Assembly: GCA_009829735.1 (NCBI GenBank)
Contig: CM020620.1
Span: 19,690,020-19,754,019, forward strand
Source of the DNA: Pyropia yezoensis
Lineage: Eukaryota > Rhodophyta > Bangiophyceae > Bangiales > Bangiaceae
Reading direction: 5' to 3'
Length of the DNA: 64,000 nt
Shown: positions 31,937-40,648 of the stretch, piece by piece
Layout of the letters: the number at the start of each line of letters is the position of its first letter
How positions within the stretch are numbered: the stretch's first letter is position 1
Notes under the pieces: model-generated
Databases searched by the model: none
Told to the model about the DNA's origin: nothing
What the model saw: the letters and a program-made list of their open reading frames with translations, nothing else
Made by a program: the position numbers and the translations under genes

Positions 31937-32290
31937 TTACTTTTTCCCGTTTTTGGCCGCCGCTTCTTTCTCCAAGAGAACGCGGATTCCCTTCAGCGTG
32001 CGGGGTTTGCCCGAGGGATCCATCTCATAGTCAACTCGAAACTGTTCACGTCCCACCCCCGCGACACCGTCCCCCCCCAAAACCTTCACAGCAATACGGC
32101 GGTGGTCGCCCAACTGCTTCCGCTCGTTACGGCCCAGCTTGAATGTAGGGTGCTTGTTACCGACAAACACGGACATCGGCAGCAGCCCATCAATACCGAC
32201 CTCCCATGCGGTCAGCACTGCGTCAACGGTAGTCATGCCTTTCGGCAGCTTCTGCTTCTGCAGGATGACAGCGGGCGCAGAGAGGGACGG
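31937..32290 (-). pseudogene. C-terminal half of a GCR1_C-like DNA-binding ORF split by the chromovirus
   Basis: This is the downstream half of a minus-strand ORF whose upstream half is 39745-40190. Including one copy of the GACGG duplication at 32286-32290, the frame runs straight into LSAPAVILQKQKLPKG and ends with a Lys-rich tail at TAA 31937-31939. The segment KGMTTVDAVLTAWEVGIDGL, then a basic NERKQLGDHRR, resembles the GCR1_C DNA-binding domain pattern (TV-x-WxEW-x-G ... ER-x-RR-x-I). In fungal Cryptons that domain accompanies the tyrosine recombinase. Domain assignment is tentative; the frame continuity is directly visible. Confidence 0.5.
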
Positions 32291-33137
32291 TGTGAGGAAC
32301 CACCCACACTTGGGCAGCCCTCAACGTACTCGTGATGGTGTCAGCGACCCGTGCCAGCCAATAGCGCGACAGAGTGCGGGGAAGAGGATGGAGGTGGTGA
32401 CGGTGGTGGGTCTGGGGAAGAGGACGGCGCGACGTCGGTGGTGATCGAGAGGGTTCAAAGGGTGAAGGTCGTCTTTGGTCTGTGTCTGTGGTTGCCCTTC
32501 CGGTCTCTCCCGGTGGCGCCGACACTCACGCACTATATACTCGCGTCGGGGCACCCGAGGTGCCCCAAAGCATGCGTTTCCCCGTCGCTCCACCGGTAGG
32601 CACAAAACGGCCCAAAAACAAAGCATGGCTCTCAGAACAAAGCATGGGCGGGCGGGCGCACTAAAGGAGTGCAGCCCCAGTTTGCCCCAAACGAAGGGGT
32701 CCGGCGTGCGGCGCCTAGGGCGCCGCCCCAGCCGGCTCCAGACGCCAGTCGGCCCGAAGGTCCGAGAGGCGTGTAAGCACGATTCGATCGAGTCGGCCGA
32801 ATCGGCCAGCCGGCTAGCCAGTCACATCGCTGCAATGCTGCAGCGAGGACATTTTAACGGACTCGCCAGCTGTGGCAGATGTGGCTCGTCATGGGTGCTG
32901 ACGGTGGCGCCTTTCGACAGGCCATGATGGGCTGTCGATGGCTGCTGTCGTGCGGCCGGCAGACACCGTGAGACAGCGGCTGACTCATCTTGCGTCTGGA
33001 AGGTACACCGCGTCATGCCCCACAATACAAGGAGTTGATCCAGGTTGCCAGGAGTTGATTCGGCAGGATCTGTAAGGAGAGGTCCCAGATATTATCCCTG
33101 AAGTATTAGGCATGGGATTAGGGGGGAAATCCTTACA
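32291..33137 (-). repeat. 3' LTR of the chromovirus
   Basis: An 847-bp direct repeat of 38898-39744. It contains a TATA box (TATATAGTGCGTG on the minus strand, about 32528-32540) and the usual TG...CA ends. The polypurine tract abuts it at 33138. Confidence 0.93.
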
Positions 33138-33149
33138 CCTCCCCCCCTT
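33138..33149 (-). other. Polypurine tract
   Basis: On the minus strand AAGGGGGGGAGG sits immediately before the 3' LTR, the expected place for plus-strand DNA priming in LTR retrotransposons. Confidence 0.8.
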
Positions 33150-36087
33150 AGGACGTGCGTCGAAGGAAGGCGTCGAGAACCTCAGGTGCGTTGTCGAGGT
33201 CTTGCGTGGTTAGCCAGGTGTTCTCACTGACATCGCAGCCTTTCCACTTGACCAGGTACTGCAGTCGTCCACGGCGTTTTCGTGACCGAATAATGGAGTC
33301 CACTTCGTACTCAACCGATCCGTCCGGAAATGCTACCGGAGCTGGAGCGGGAGGAAGTCGACCATACGGATCAGCGTTGTACGGCTTGAGTAGACTGGCG
33401 TGAAAGGCGTTGTGCACCTTTCGATCAAGGACTGCTTGAGGCAGATCCAGACGGAACGTAACATCATTGATGTTTTCAGTGACTCGGTATGGTCCCGAAA
33501 ACTTGGGCATCAACTTGCGAGCGCCCTGGAAGGCGTCCGGCATAAGGTTCTTGGTGCTCAGGAGCACGAGGTCGTCGACAGCGATCGTACATGGTCGGCG
33601 TCGACGGTTAGCGTACGCCGAGCGCGTCTCATTGGCCTTCTTGATAGCGGTAATAGCAGTCTCCTGAGCTTTTTGCAGACTGCTTAGCCAATCTGAGACT
33701 GCTGGTAGTTTCGATTCCTTGCTCTCGACGATGTTGACAGGTACTGTCCTTGGTTCAAAGCCGTAGTTCAGGAAGAATGGGGAGTACGTCGTGACCGCAT
33801 TGGGTGACCGGTTGTAAGCTACTTCTGCAGCAACAAGGAAGAGGTCCCAATCACCCTGATGATGGTTCACGAAGTTTCGCAGGATTTCTTCAATCTTCTT
33901 GTTCATGACCTCGGTTTGTCCGTCCGTCTGGGGATGATAGGCTGAAGATGCCTTGATCTTGACCTTGAGAATTTCGGTGAGCGACTGCCAGAAGTTGGAG
34001 AAGAAGATACGGTCTCGGTCGCAGACGACGTCGGATGGTAGACCGTGATGACGGTAGACGTGATCATGGTAGAGTTGCGCTACGACTGGTGCAGTACAGT
34101 CGGGCTTCATTGGTGCTAGTCGAATCATCTTCGACAGTCTGTCCACAATGACGTAAATGCCATTGTGGCCCCTTTGGGTCAGTGGAAGAGGGGTGATAAA
34201 GTCCATGGAGACACTTGCCCATCGTTGGTTCGGTGGATCTAGTGGTTTGAGGTGACCCAGAGGTGAATGGGTGCCAGCTTTGTTCCGCTGGCACAAATCA
34301 CATGATTGTACGTATCTTTGGATGTCCTTCCGCATTGTCTTCCAGTAGTATTTGGAAGCAATAGCGTTGGTGGTTTTCTTAACTCCCATATGTCCTTGGC
34401 TTGGGATGTCGTGGTAGTCATGGAGTAGTCTTTGGCGTAGAGTACCAACGGGGATGCACGTACGGTCACCTCGTTTCAACAACCTCATGTGAAGCCGGTA
34501 GGGAGATACCGGGTCTTTGACTAGGTCGGCAAACTCGGGATCCGCGTTGTACTCTTGGTCTAGGGTGGCAAGGTCTTGATCACTTTGGCTTATGGTCATG
34601 AGGTTGTTGATTTCAGTTTTCTTGGGTAGGCTTTCGATGGTCTTGGTTAGCACGCGACTAAGGAGATCTTGATTGGGAGCGTGCTTATCGGGGGCGTCTT
34701 GTGGTTGCCTTGAAAGAGCATCAGCTACGGGGTTGGAAGTGCCCTTGATGGGGATGATCTTGAAATCGAATTGCTCCAACAGCTCTAGCCACTTGACTTG
34801 GCGGTCGTTGAGCTTCTCTTGGGTTTTCAAGTACCTTAGGGACTCATGGTCGGTGTGCACCTCGAACGACCTTCCATGGAGGTAGCAGCGCCAGTGTCGA
34901 ATGGCTTGTACAACTGCGAGCAGTTCGCGCTCACGGATACTGTAGCGCTGTTCGTGGATGTTCAGCGTCAATGAGAAGTAGGCCACTGGGCGTCGTCCTT
35001 TTCCGTCATCTTGTTCAAGGACAGCGCCAACAGCATACCCACTGGCATCTGTGGAGACGAAGATTGGGTACCTCTTGTCGAATGGCCTCAGTACTGGTGC
35101 ACTTGTCGTCAGGGTTTGTAGTTGCTCAAAAGCCTTCTGGGCGTCAGAGTTCCATTCGAAGTCGACGTTTCCAGTAAGCCTCGTGAGGGGTGCAGCCACG
35201 GATGCCATTCCCTTAATAAATCGACGATAGAAGTTGACCATGCCGAGGAAAGATTGCACATCTTTTTTGCTCTGTGGCGTTGCCCATGATCGAATGGCTT
35301 GGACCTTGTAGTCCTCCATAGAGAAGCCTTCGTTGGAAATGACATGGCCGAGGTAGTCCACAGTTGTTCGCGCAAATTGGCATTTGCTGAGTTTGGCGTA
35401 GAGCTTATGCTCTCGCAGCTTGTCCAGGGCTTGCCTTAGGTGCTTTAGATGATCTTCGTAAGCTTCACTGTAGACCAGGATGTCGTCGAGGTAGACGCAG
35501 ATAAACTCGTAGAGATAGGGTCGGAAGACGTCATTCATTAGGTTCATGAAGACCGCGGGGGCATTTGTTAGCCCAAAGGGTAGCACGGTAAATTCGTAGA
35601 ACCCGTATTTTGTTCGGAACGCCGTCAGTTGGATAGTATCAGGGTCAAGCCGGATCTGGTGGTAACCTGATCGGAGGTCGATCTTCGTGAAGTACTTGGC
35701 CTTTCGCAGTTGGTCGAAGATGTCGTCAATTCTTGGTAAGGGATATGCGTTCTTGATAGTGGCTTTGTTCAATGCTCGATAATCGATGCACATTCGCCAG
35801 CCACCGTCCTTCTTTGCGGCAAAGAGTACAGAAGAGCCCCACGGTGAGGCACTTGGTTGGATGAACCCCTTTCGTATGAGGGTTGCAAGTTGTGTCTTGA
35901 GTTCATCGAGTTCCCATTCAGATAGGCGATAAATGCCACTGCGACGTGGTTGAGCGTCCTCCGTAAGCTTGACGCTAAACTTGTGACTGCGTTCAGGAGG
36001 AAGTCCATCGGGAAGCTCTTCCGGGAAGACGTCGGCGTACTCGTTGAGAATCTCTTGGACGTCATTCTTGTCTTCAGCTTCTCCCAT
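33148..36087 (-). CDS. Chromovirus pol: reverse transcriptase, RNase H, integrase, chromodomain
   Basis: 979 codons from ATG 36087; the same frame is open upstream to a TGA at 36304-36306, so the real polyprotein probably starts in gag. RT domain: residues about 60-240, with SASPWGSSVLFAAKKDGGWR, RMCIDYRALN, LPFGLTNAPA and the catalytic YLDDI (about 197-201). RNase H begins FVSTDASGYAVGAVLEQ (about 343). Integrase has an HHCC zinc finger (HGHMGVKK-type, then CDLCQRN, about 565-605). Its catalytic residues are the Asp in SMDFITPLP (about 626), the Asp in VVCDRDRIFF (about 690), and the Glu in HPQTDGQTEVMNKKIEE (about 725). A C-terminal chromodomain (EYEVDSIIRSRK, LQYLVKWKGCDVSENTWLT) assigns it to the chromovirus clade. 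All catalytic residues are present. Confidence 0.95.
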   Translation of the reverse strand: MGEAEDKNDVQEILNEYADVFPEELPDGLPPERSHKFSVKLTEDAQPRRSGIYRLSEWELDELKTQLATLIRKGFIQPSASPWGSSVLFAAKKDGGWRMCIDYRALNKATIKNAYPLPRIDDIFDQLRKAKYFTKIDLRSGYHQIRLDPDTIQLTAFRTKYGFYEFTVLPFGLTNAPAVFMNLMNDVFRPYLYEFICVYLDDILVYSEAYEDHLKHLRQALDKLREHKLYAKLSKCQFARTTVDYLGHVISNEGFSMEDYKVQAIRSWATPQSKKDVQSFLGMVNFYRRFIKGMASVAAPLTRLTGNVDFEWNSDAQKAFEQLQTLTTSAPVLRPFDKRYPIFVSTDASGYAVGAVLEQDDGKGRRPVAYFSLTLNIHEQRYSIRERELLAVVQAIRHWRCYLHGRSFEVHTDHESLRYLKTQEKLNDRQVKWLELLEQFDFKIIPIKGTSNPVADALSRQPQDAPDKHAPNQDLLSRVLTKTIESLPKKTEINNLMTISQSDQDLATLDQEYNADPEFADLVKDPVSPYRLHMRLLKRGDRTCIPVGTLRQRLLHDYHDIPSQGHMGVKKTTNAIASKYYWKTMRKDIQRYVQSCDLCQRNKAGTHSPLGHLKPLDPPNQRWASVSMDFITPLPLTQRGHNGIYVIVDRLSKMIRLAPMKPDCTAPVVAQLYHDHVYRHHGLPSDVVCDRDRIFFSNFWQSLTEILKVKIKASSAYHPQTDGQTEVMNKKIEEILRNFVNHHQGDWDLFLVAAEVAYNRSPNAVTTYSPFFLNYGFEPRTVPVNIVESKESKLPAVSDWLSSLQKAQETAITAIKKANETRSAYANRRRRPCTIAVDDLVLLSTKNLMPDAFQGARKLMPKFSGPYRVTENINDVTFRLDLPQAVLDRKVHNAFHASLLKPYNADPYGRLPPAPAPVAFPDGSVEYEVDSIIRSRKRRGRLQYLVKWKGCDVSENTWLTTQDLDNAPEVLDAFLRRTS

Positions 36088-36303
36088 TTTGATCGCATTG
36101 ATGTCAAAGGTGCTGGAAGGATCTTCGGATTGCAGGTAAATGGCGAAGACAGGAACTTTTTGAATAAGGTCCTTGGCGAAGCGTTGCCTACTAATCAGGC
36201 CATGGGGTTTCTTGAGGGAGGCAGTGATGGAGATGTTCTTTTGGTTAAACTTGAAGGAGATCTTGTTCTTCTTGTTGTTGATTTTGGCGTCCTTGTCGTC
36301 ACG

Positions 36304-36639
36304 TCATTTCTTTCCGAGGATGATGTCGTACGCACTTAGGTCGCATACAGCAAACCGAAGACGTTCTTGGTATGGGCCGATGTGAATCTCTAAGGGTTCA
36401 ATGGTCTCTGCGAGGACGTGGGAGCGACCATCGGGCATGTTAGCCGCGAAGTCCGTTTCTTTCGTGGTCACATTCAGGGTATTAACGAGGCGCCTTGATA
36501 CGACGTTAATGGGAGATCCGTCGTCAAACAGCACCTTAACAAGATGTCCATTGACAGAGGCAGTAGAAAGCAGAAGCCCGAGACGCGGGCCTTCAAATGG
36601 TGACGACATGTTTTCAGGAACCGAAGAAGGGTCTGGCAC
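36304..36639 (-). CDS. Chromovirus aspartic protease region, ends at in-frame TGA
   Basis: Open in the same frame as pol but closed by TGA at 36304-36306, directly after ILGKK, where gypsy proteases normally continue with a short hydrophobic motif into RT. The catalytic motif reads LFDDGSPINVVS, whereas the family usually has D(S/T)G, so the second position is unusual. YDIILGKK is the conserved C-terminal motif. There is no ATG near its start; expression is expected by -1 frameshifting from gag. The TGA, if not read through, would block synthesis of RT and integrase. Confidence 0.8.
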   Translation of the reverse strand: MPDPSSVPENMSSPFEGPRLGLLLSTASVNGHLVKVLFDDGSPINVVSRRLVNTLNVTTKETDFAANMPDGRSHVLAETIEPLEIHIGPYQERLRFAVCDLSAYDIILGKK

Positions 36640-36662
36640 CGGTTTTGATGACGGTTGCTGCT

Positions 36663-37532
36663 TCAGTTCCGCTGGCCTTTTGGGCAGTCCTTGGCCATAT
36701 GTCCTTTCTCACGGCAGCGGAGGCAGAGGCCTTCACGCATGCAGCGCTGACGCTCTTCAGGCGTGAGTTTCTCGACTTTGATGCTGGATATTTCCATGGG
36801 AATGACACCCGTCGTGGATGGCCTCGCAGATGTGCCGCCGAGGTGCGTCGAGGCACCAGCCTTGGCAGCCTCCACGCGCAGAGCGTCAGTCATGACAGAT
36901 TCAAGATCCGAGTAGGTCTTGAGACAAAGAGCCTGCCAGATGTCCCGCTTCAAGCCTCGGGTGTAGCGGTCAATCTTCTCGGCTTCCGTGATGTCAGGGA
37001 TGTCCAAGAGGACGCTCAGAAACGTCCTGTTGAACGTTCCGACGTCTTTGATTTGGCGCCACGAGTGCAGCTTGTCTCGTGCCGCTTGTGTCTTGTTCAG
37101 TGGACTGAAGCGGCGAATTAGAGCAGAACGGAAGGATTCCCAGTTCGGGACAGCTGTAGTCTGACTGTAGACCTTCCACCAGTCGAACGCTTCGCCGTCG
37201 AGGAAGGTGCAAGCAATACTGCATGCATCGTCGGGGTCACTCAGTCGCACATAGAAATCCATATGCGAGCACCACGCTTCAACCGTCCCAGGTTTACCGG
37301 AGAAAGCCACGGGTTTGTTCGGCCTCGCGGATTTCATGCCACTAGTAGTGGCCCTGGCCTTGGCTTCGGACAGTTGCTGCTTAGCGTCGGCTAGTTCCAT
37401 CTTATGAGCCTCGAGTTGTTCGCTCATTTGCGCGACAAACGCTGTAAGCTGGGTCCAGGCTTCCATGGTCGGTGCGTTCGAGCCCGAGCCCGGATTGGCC
37501 GGGTTGACACCCCCTGGGATTGGTGCATCCAT
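36663..37532 (-). CDS. Chromovirus gag with CCHC zinc knuckle
   Basis: ATG 37532-37530, 289 codons, TGA 36663-36665. There is an N-terminal coiled coil (MSEQLEAHKMELADAKQQLS). The capsid-like retrotransposon gag domain carries AFSGKPGTVEAWCSHMDFYV, FLDGEAFDWWKVY and NWESFRSALIRRFSP. A CCHC knuckle, CLRCREKGHMAKDC, sits near the C-terminus. Packages the element RNA in virus-like particles. The pro-pol frame lies at -1 relative to gag. Confidence 0.93.
   Translation of the reverse strand: MDAPIPGGVNPANPGSGSNAPTMEAWTQLTAFVAQMSEQLEAHKMELADAKQQLSEAKARATTSGMKSARPNKPVAFSGKPGTVEAWCSHMDFYVRLSDPDDACSIACTFLDGEAFDWWKVYSQTTAVPNWESFRSALIRRFSPLNKTQAARDKLHSWRQIKDVGTFNRTFLSVLLDIPDITEAEKIDRYTRGLKRDIWQALCLKTYSDLESVMTDALRVEAAKAGASTHLGGTSARPSTTGVIPMEISSIKVEKLTPEERQRCMREGLCLRCREKGHMAKDCPKGQRN
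36678..36684 (-). promoter_or_regulatory. -1 programmed frameshift heptamer C CCA AAA
   Basis: In gag phase the minus strand reads TGC CCA AAA GGC, containing the canonical slippery heptamer C_CCA_AAA four codons before the gag stop. After a -1 slip the frame reads without stops into the protease, so this is the likely gag to pro-pol switch. I did not establish a downstream pseudoknot. Confidence 0.7.
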
Positions 37533-37878
37533 GGTGTCTTGGGTTCAAGTCCGAGGCAAACAAACTTACAACCCAGATTTCACAAGACTTGCTTGGGGAG
37601 GACCCCAAGGAAGATCTCGGAGATGTGGGATAGGAGTTTGTCTGCAGCAGTAGTGGTGTACACGATTTGGATAAGTGCTGCGCTAGTTGCTGCAACGTTC
37701 CAAGTGATGTACAGCACTACTTCGAGAAGCACAAGAAATTCGGTTGAAATCACACAAACGGATTATTCAGAAGCGTCCGTGCACAGGCCCGAGTCGGGTC
37801 GTGTCGGATTTCCAAGCGGGGGGATCAATGGGGGAAAATCGGGCTCCTAGGCCAGATCCAGGGGCGCGTCAACAGGTG

Positions 37879-38658
37879 TCAATCGGTGCGGCGCGCCAGC
37901 GTGCGGTGATGATCCTTGCCACGTGTGTGCCGCTCGAAATGTTCCACCGACTCAAATTCGCGACCGCAGGGTTCGCAACGGGGAAGGGTGTCCGGGCGGT
38001 TAATTACGTATCGGTGGCGACGGGATCCGCGGTGATCACGCAGCACAGTGAGGCTGTTGACCCGCACACCGCACGGATTGCAAAGGAATTTCCGTTGCGC
38101 CCCACGGTGGCTCTTGGCAATTCGGCGTTGCTCACGCTGCTCAACCGCGCGCGCGGTGGTTGGCTTGATGTGACCAATCACCGGTGGCGGCGGGGCGGTG
38201 TAACGGCGCCCCGATTCTTGGGGGGGCAGTAACAGGCGACGGTTGACGCGGGCTGCCGTGTCCTTGGTGGCAGGGCCCTTGCCCTTGCCCGAGAGGGGGG
38301 GCTTGGGTGCGGCCCGGCCCGCCGAGGCGAGGCGGACTGGGACCGCCGGGGTAGGAATCGAGTGGGCGCCCGCCGGGGGGTTGTGTGCCCTCGGGCGGGC
38401 GTGTGCCTGCGGGGAGCCGCGTGCCGACGGGGGGCCGCGTGCCGACGGGGGGCCGCGTGCCGACGGACCGTGGGCCGTGAAGGCGCCACGGGTCGTCGGG
38501 GGTGCGCGGACCGTCGGGGGTGCGCGGATCGTCGAGGGTGTGCGTACCGGGGGGGTGCCACGGGACGTGGACCCGGTATCGCGCGCCGAGGCCGCCGAGG
38601 ATGTCGGGCCGGCCGCCAGTGCTGAGGAAGAGTATTCCGAATCTGATGTGGATTTCAC
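37879..38658 (-). CDS. Extra 5' ORF of the chromovirus with two C2H2-type zinc fingers
   Basis: A 259-codon frame lies between the 5' LTR and gag, in the same orientation. The N-terminal half is a Pro/Ala/Arg/Thr-rich disordered region with short repeats (RAPPTVRAPPTTRG; ARGPPSARGPPS). The C-terminal part has two fingers, CNPCGVRVNSLTVLRDHRGS and CEPCGREFESVEHFERHTRG, each followed by a His (CX2CX12HX5-6H, matrin/JAZ-like spacing). These fingers usually bind RNA or DNA. There is no in-frame ATG before the fingers: the frame opens after a TGA, with a CCAG that could be a splice acceptor just upstream. So translation may use a spliced leader exon or a non-AUG start. Standard chromoviruses have no such ORF. 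Confidence 0.6.
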   Translation of the reverse strand: MKSTSDSEYSSSALAAGPTSSAASARDTGSTSRGTPPVRTPSTIRAPPTVRAPPTTRGAFTAHGPSARGPPSARGPPSARGSPQAHARPRAHNPPAGAHSIPTPAVPVRLASAGRAAPKPPLSGKGKGPATKDTAARVNRRLLLPPQESGRRYTAPPPPVIGHIKPTTARAVEQREQRRIAKSHRGAQRKFLCNPCGVRVNSLTVLRDHRGSRRHRYVINRPDTLPRCEPCGREFESVEHFERHTRGKDHHRTLARRTD

Positions 38659-38879
38659 TGGGATTCAACAATCGGTTGACGAAAAGAAAAATTCCGTGAA
38701 AAAAAAACCACAAGGGTTGTGTCAGGAAATTGTTCGTTCGGTGTGATTCGTGGAACCCGCTACGTTCGTATTACAATGCCCGTGGCAAGCCGAACGTAGG
38801 GGGCAACACGACTGCACAATCGCAGGGAGAGCCAAATCAAAAACGGAATCGCAAGTCACCGCCAGGTAGAAAAGCCAAA

Positions 38880-38897
38880 CTATCTGAAGCTACCACA
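38880..38897 (-). other. Primer-binding site candidate
   Basis: Just inside the 5' LTR the minus strand reads TGTGGTAGCTTCAGATAG. TGGTAGC two bases from the LTR matches the complement of a tRNA 3' end (GCTACCA), similar to the initiator-Met site used by many Ty elements. The tRNA identity is not certain. Confidence 0.55.
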
Positions 38898-39744
38898 TGT
38901 GAGGAACCACCCACACTTGGGCAGCCCTCAACGTACTCGTGATGGTGTCAGCGACCCGTGCCAGCCAATAGCGCGACAGAGTGCGGGGAAGAGGATGGAG
39001 GTGGTGACGGTGGTGGGTCTGGGGAAGAGGACGGCGCGACGTCGGTGGTGATCGAGAGGGTTCAAAGGGTGAAGGTCGTCTTTGGTCTGTGTCTGTGGTT
39101 GCCCTTCCGGTCTCTCCCGGTGGCGCCGACACTCACGCACTATATACTCGCGTCGGGGCACCCGAGGTGCCCCAAAGCATGCGTTTCCCCGTCGCTCCAC
39201 CGGTAGGCACAAAACGGCCCAAAAACAAAGCATGGCTCTCAGAACAAAGCATGGGCGGGCGGGCGCACTAAAGGAGTGCAGCCCCAGTTTGCCCCAAACG
39301 AAGGGGTCCGGCGTGCGGCGCCTAGGGCGCCGCCCCAGCCGGCTCCAGACGCCAGTCGGCCCGAAGGTCCGAGAGGCGTGTAAGCACGATTCGATCGAGT
39401 CGGCCGAATCGGCCAGCCGGCTAGCCAGTCACATCGCTGCAATGCTGCAGCGAGGACATTTTAACGGACTCGCCAGCTGTGGCAGATGTGGCTCGTCATG
39501 GGTGCTGACGGTGGCGCCTTTCGACAGGCCATGATGGGCTGTCGATGGCTGCTGTCGTGCGGCCGGCAGACACCGTGAGACAGCGGCTGACTCATCTTGC
39601 GTCTGGAAGGTACACCGCGTCATGCCCCACAATACAAGGAGTTGATCCAGGTTGCCAGGAGTTGATTCGGCAGGATCTGTAAGGAGAGGTCCCAGATATT
39701 ATCCCTTAAGTATTAGGCATGGGATTAGGGGGGAAATCCTTACA
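38898..39744 (-). repeat. 5' LTR of the chromovirus
   Basis: 847-bp partner of 32291-33137. On the minus strand it begins TGTAAGGATTTCCCC and ends GGTTCCTCACA, with a TATA box TATATAGTGCGTG (about 39135-39147) that should drive element transcription. Confidence 0.93.
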
Positions 39745-40190
39745 GACGGGCCGGCCGGCCCAGGGGAAACGTGGCCGTTCTCGGCAAGAGCGGCCTGCCG
39801 CGGCCGCGATGCGGTGCCGCAGGTCAAGTTGGGCGCAGATAATGCCGTTGGCGGTGGAGATAGGCCGGGATGACCCCCGTCCAGGACAAGCGCGTTGAGA
39901 GCTGCTGCGTTGACAGGCGCTGCTTCAAACACAGCGAGTGAAAAGTCGTTGAGCCACTCGTCCGTGGAGGCATCGGCCCCAGCCTCGTACATGCCGCGAT
40001 ATAGCTGTAGTGTTGCGTCAGGAATGGGGGAGCGTGTGTACAAACGGGCAGCCACTTTATCGTCCAAGTGGCTGCCCTCCCACCGGAAGGCCATGTTCGC
40101 CTGCGAGATGGGTTCAACCACAGGACAGCCCGCTGCCCTTGCGATACAGGCGGGGCAGGCGGGCCTTGGGAACGGCGCTGACTGCGACAC
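39745..40190 (-). pseudogene. N-terminal half of the GCR1_C-like ORF split by the chromovirus
   Basis: The minus-strand frame is open from a TGA at about 40191-40193 down to the LTR. It includes SQANMAFRWEGSHLDDKVAA, YRGMYEAGADASTDEWLNDF and a Pro-rich stretch. The codon split by the insertion is restored in frame when the retrotransposon and one GACGG copy are removed. Joined, the ORF would have about 264 codons. The frame has no ATG before Met33 (MAFRWEGS), and GTGAGT at its start looks like a splice donor, so a 5' exon is possible. It is divergent from the tyrosine recombinase gene that begins about 460 bp away. Confidence 0.5.
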
Positions 40191-40648
40191 TCACGGAAAA
40201 GGCCGCACACGGCGAGAGGACCGTGACGTAATGTGCTCGGGAGAAGCACCACCGCACAGAGTACGAGCAGTTCCTGGAAAGTTCCTGTCCGCCGCAACAA
40301 CTCCATTTATTAATGAACAAATCTGACGAAATTCTCTTTTCTAAGCATAGCGGCACTGCACTCAGACATATGGTGCAGAGGCACTGCTGCAGCAGCCATG
40401 GCGAGCGCCACAGATGCTCGCTGTCAAAGTCGCGAGCTCAACCACATATGGCTCATAGATGTAAATATTGTTGAACTCATGTTACACGTTTTTGTAAATA
40501 CCTGCAAGAGTTACGCTATGGTCAGTAACTGTTTTGCCACTTACGGTCACGTGGCTGTTCTACCTGGATGTCGCGGTGGCCCCGTGTGCAACGGCAGACC
40601 TGCGTCCCGTCTCCTGGTGTCAACGTGCTCGCACCCACCTTGACCACG

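Larger units (their letters stand above)
32291..39744 (-). mobile_element. Ty3/gypsy chromovirus, complete LTR to LTR, GACGG target duplication
   Basis: The element is 7,454 bp, transcribed on the minus strand. Two 847-bp LTRs (32291-33137 and 38898-39744) begin TGTGAGG and end TTACA on the plus strand. They appear almost identical; the only difference I noticed is GAAGTATTAG versus TAAGTATTAG near their ends. GACGG flanks both sides (32286-32290, 39745-39749). Order in the sense direction: 5' LTR, primer-binding site, zinc-finger ORF, gag, slippery site, protease, RT-RNase H-integrase-chromodomain, polypurine tract, 3' LTR. The insertion splits a GCR1_C-like ORF. Near-identical LTRs mean it is young. 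One in-frame TGA lies between protease and RT. Confidence 0.93.
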
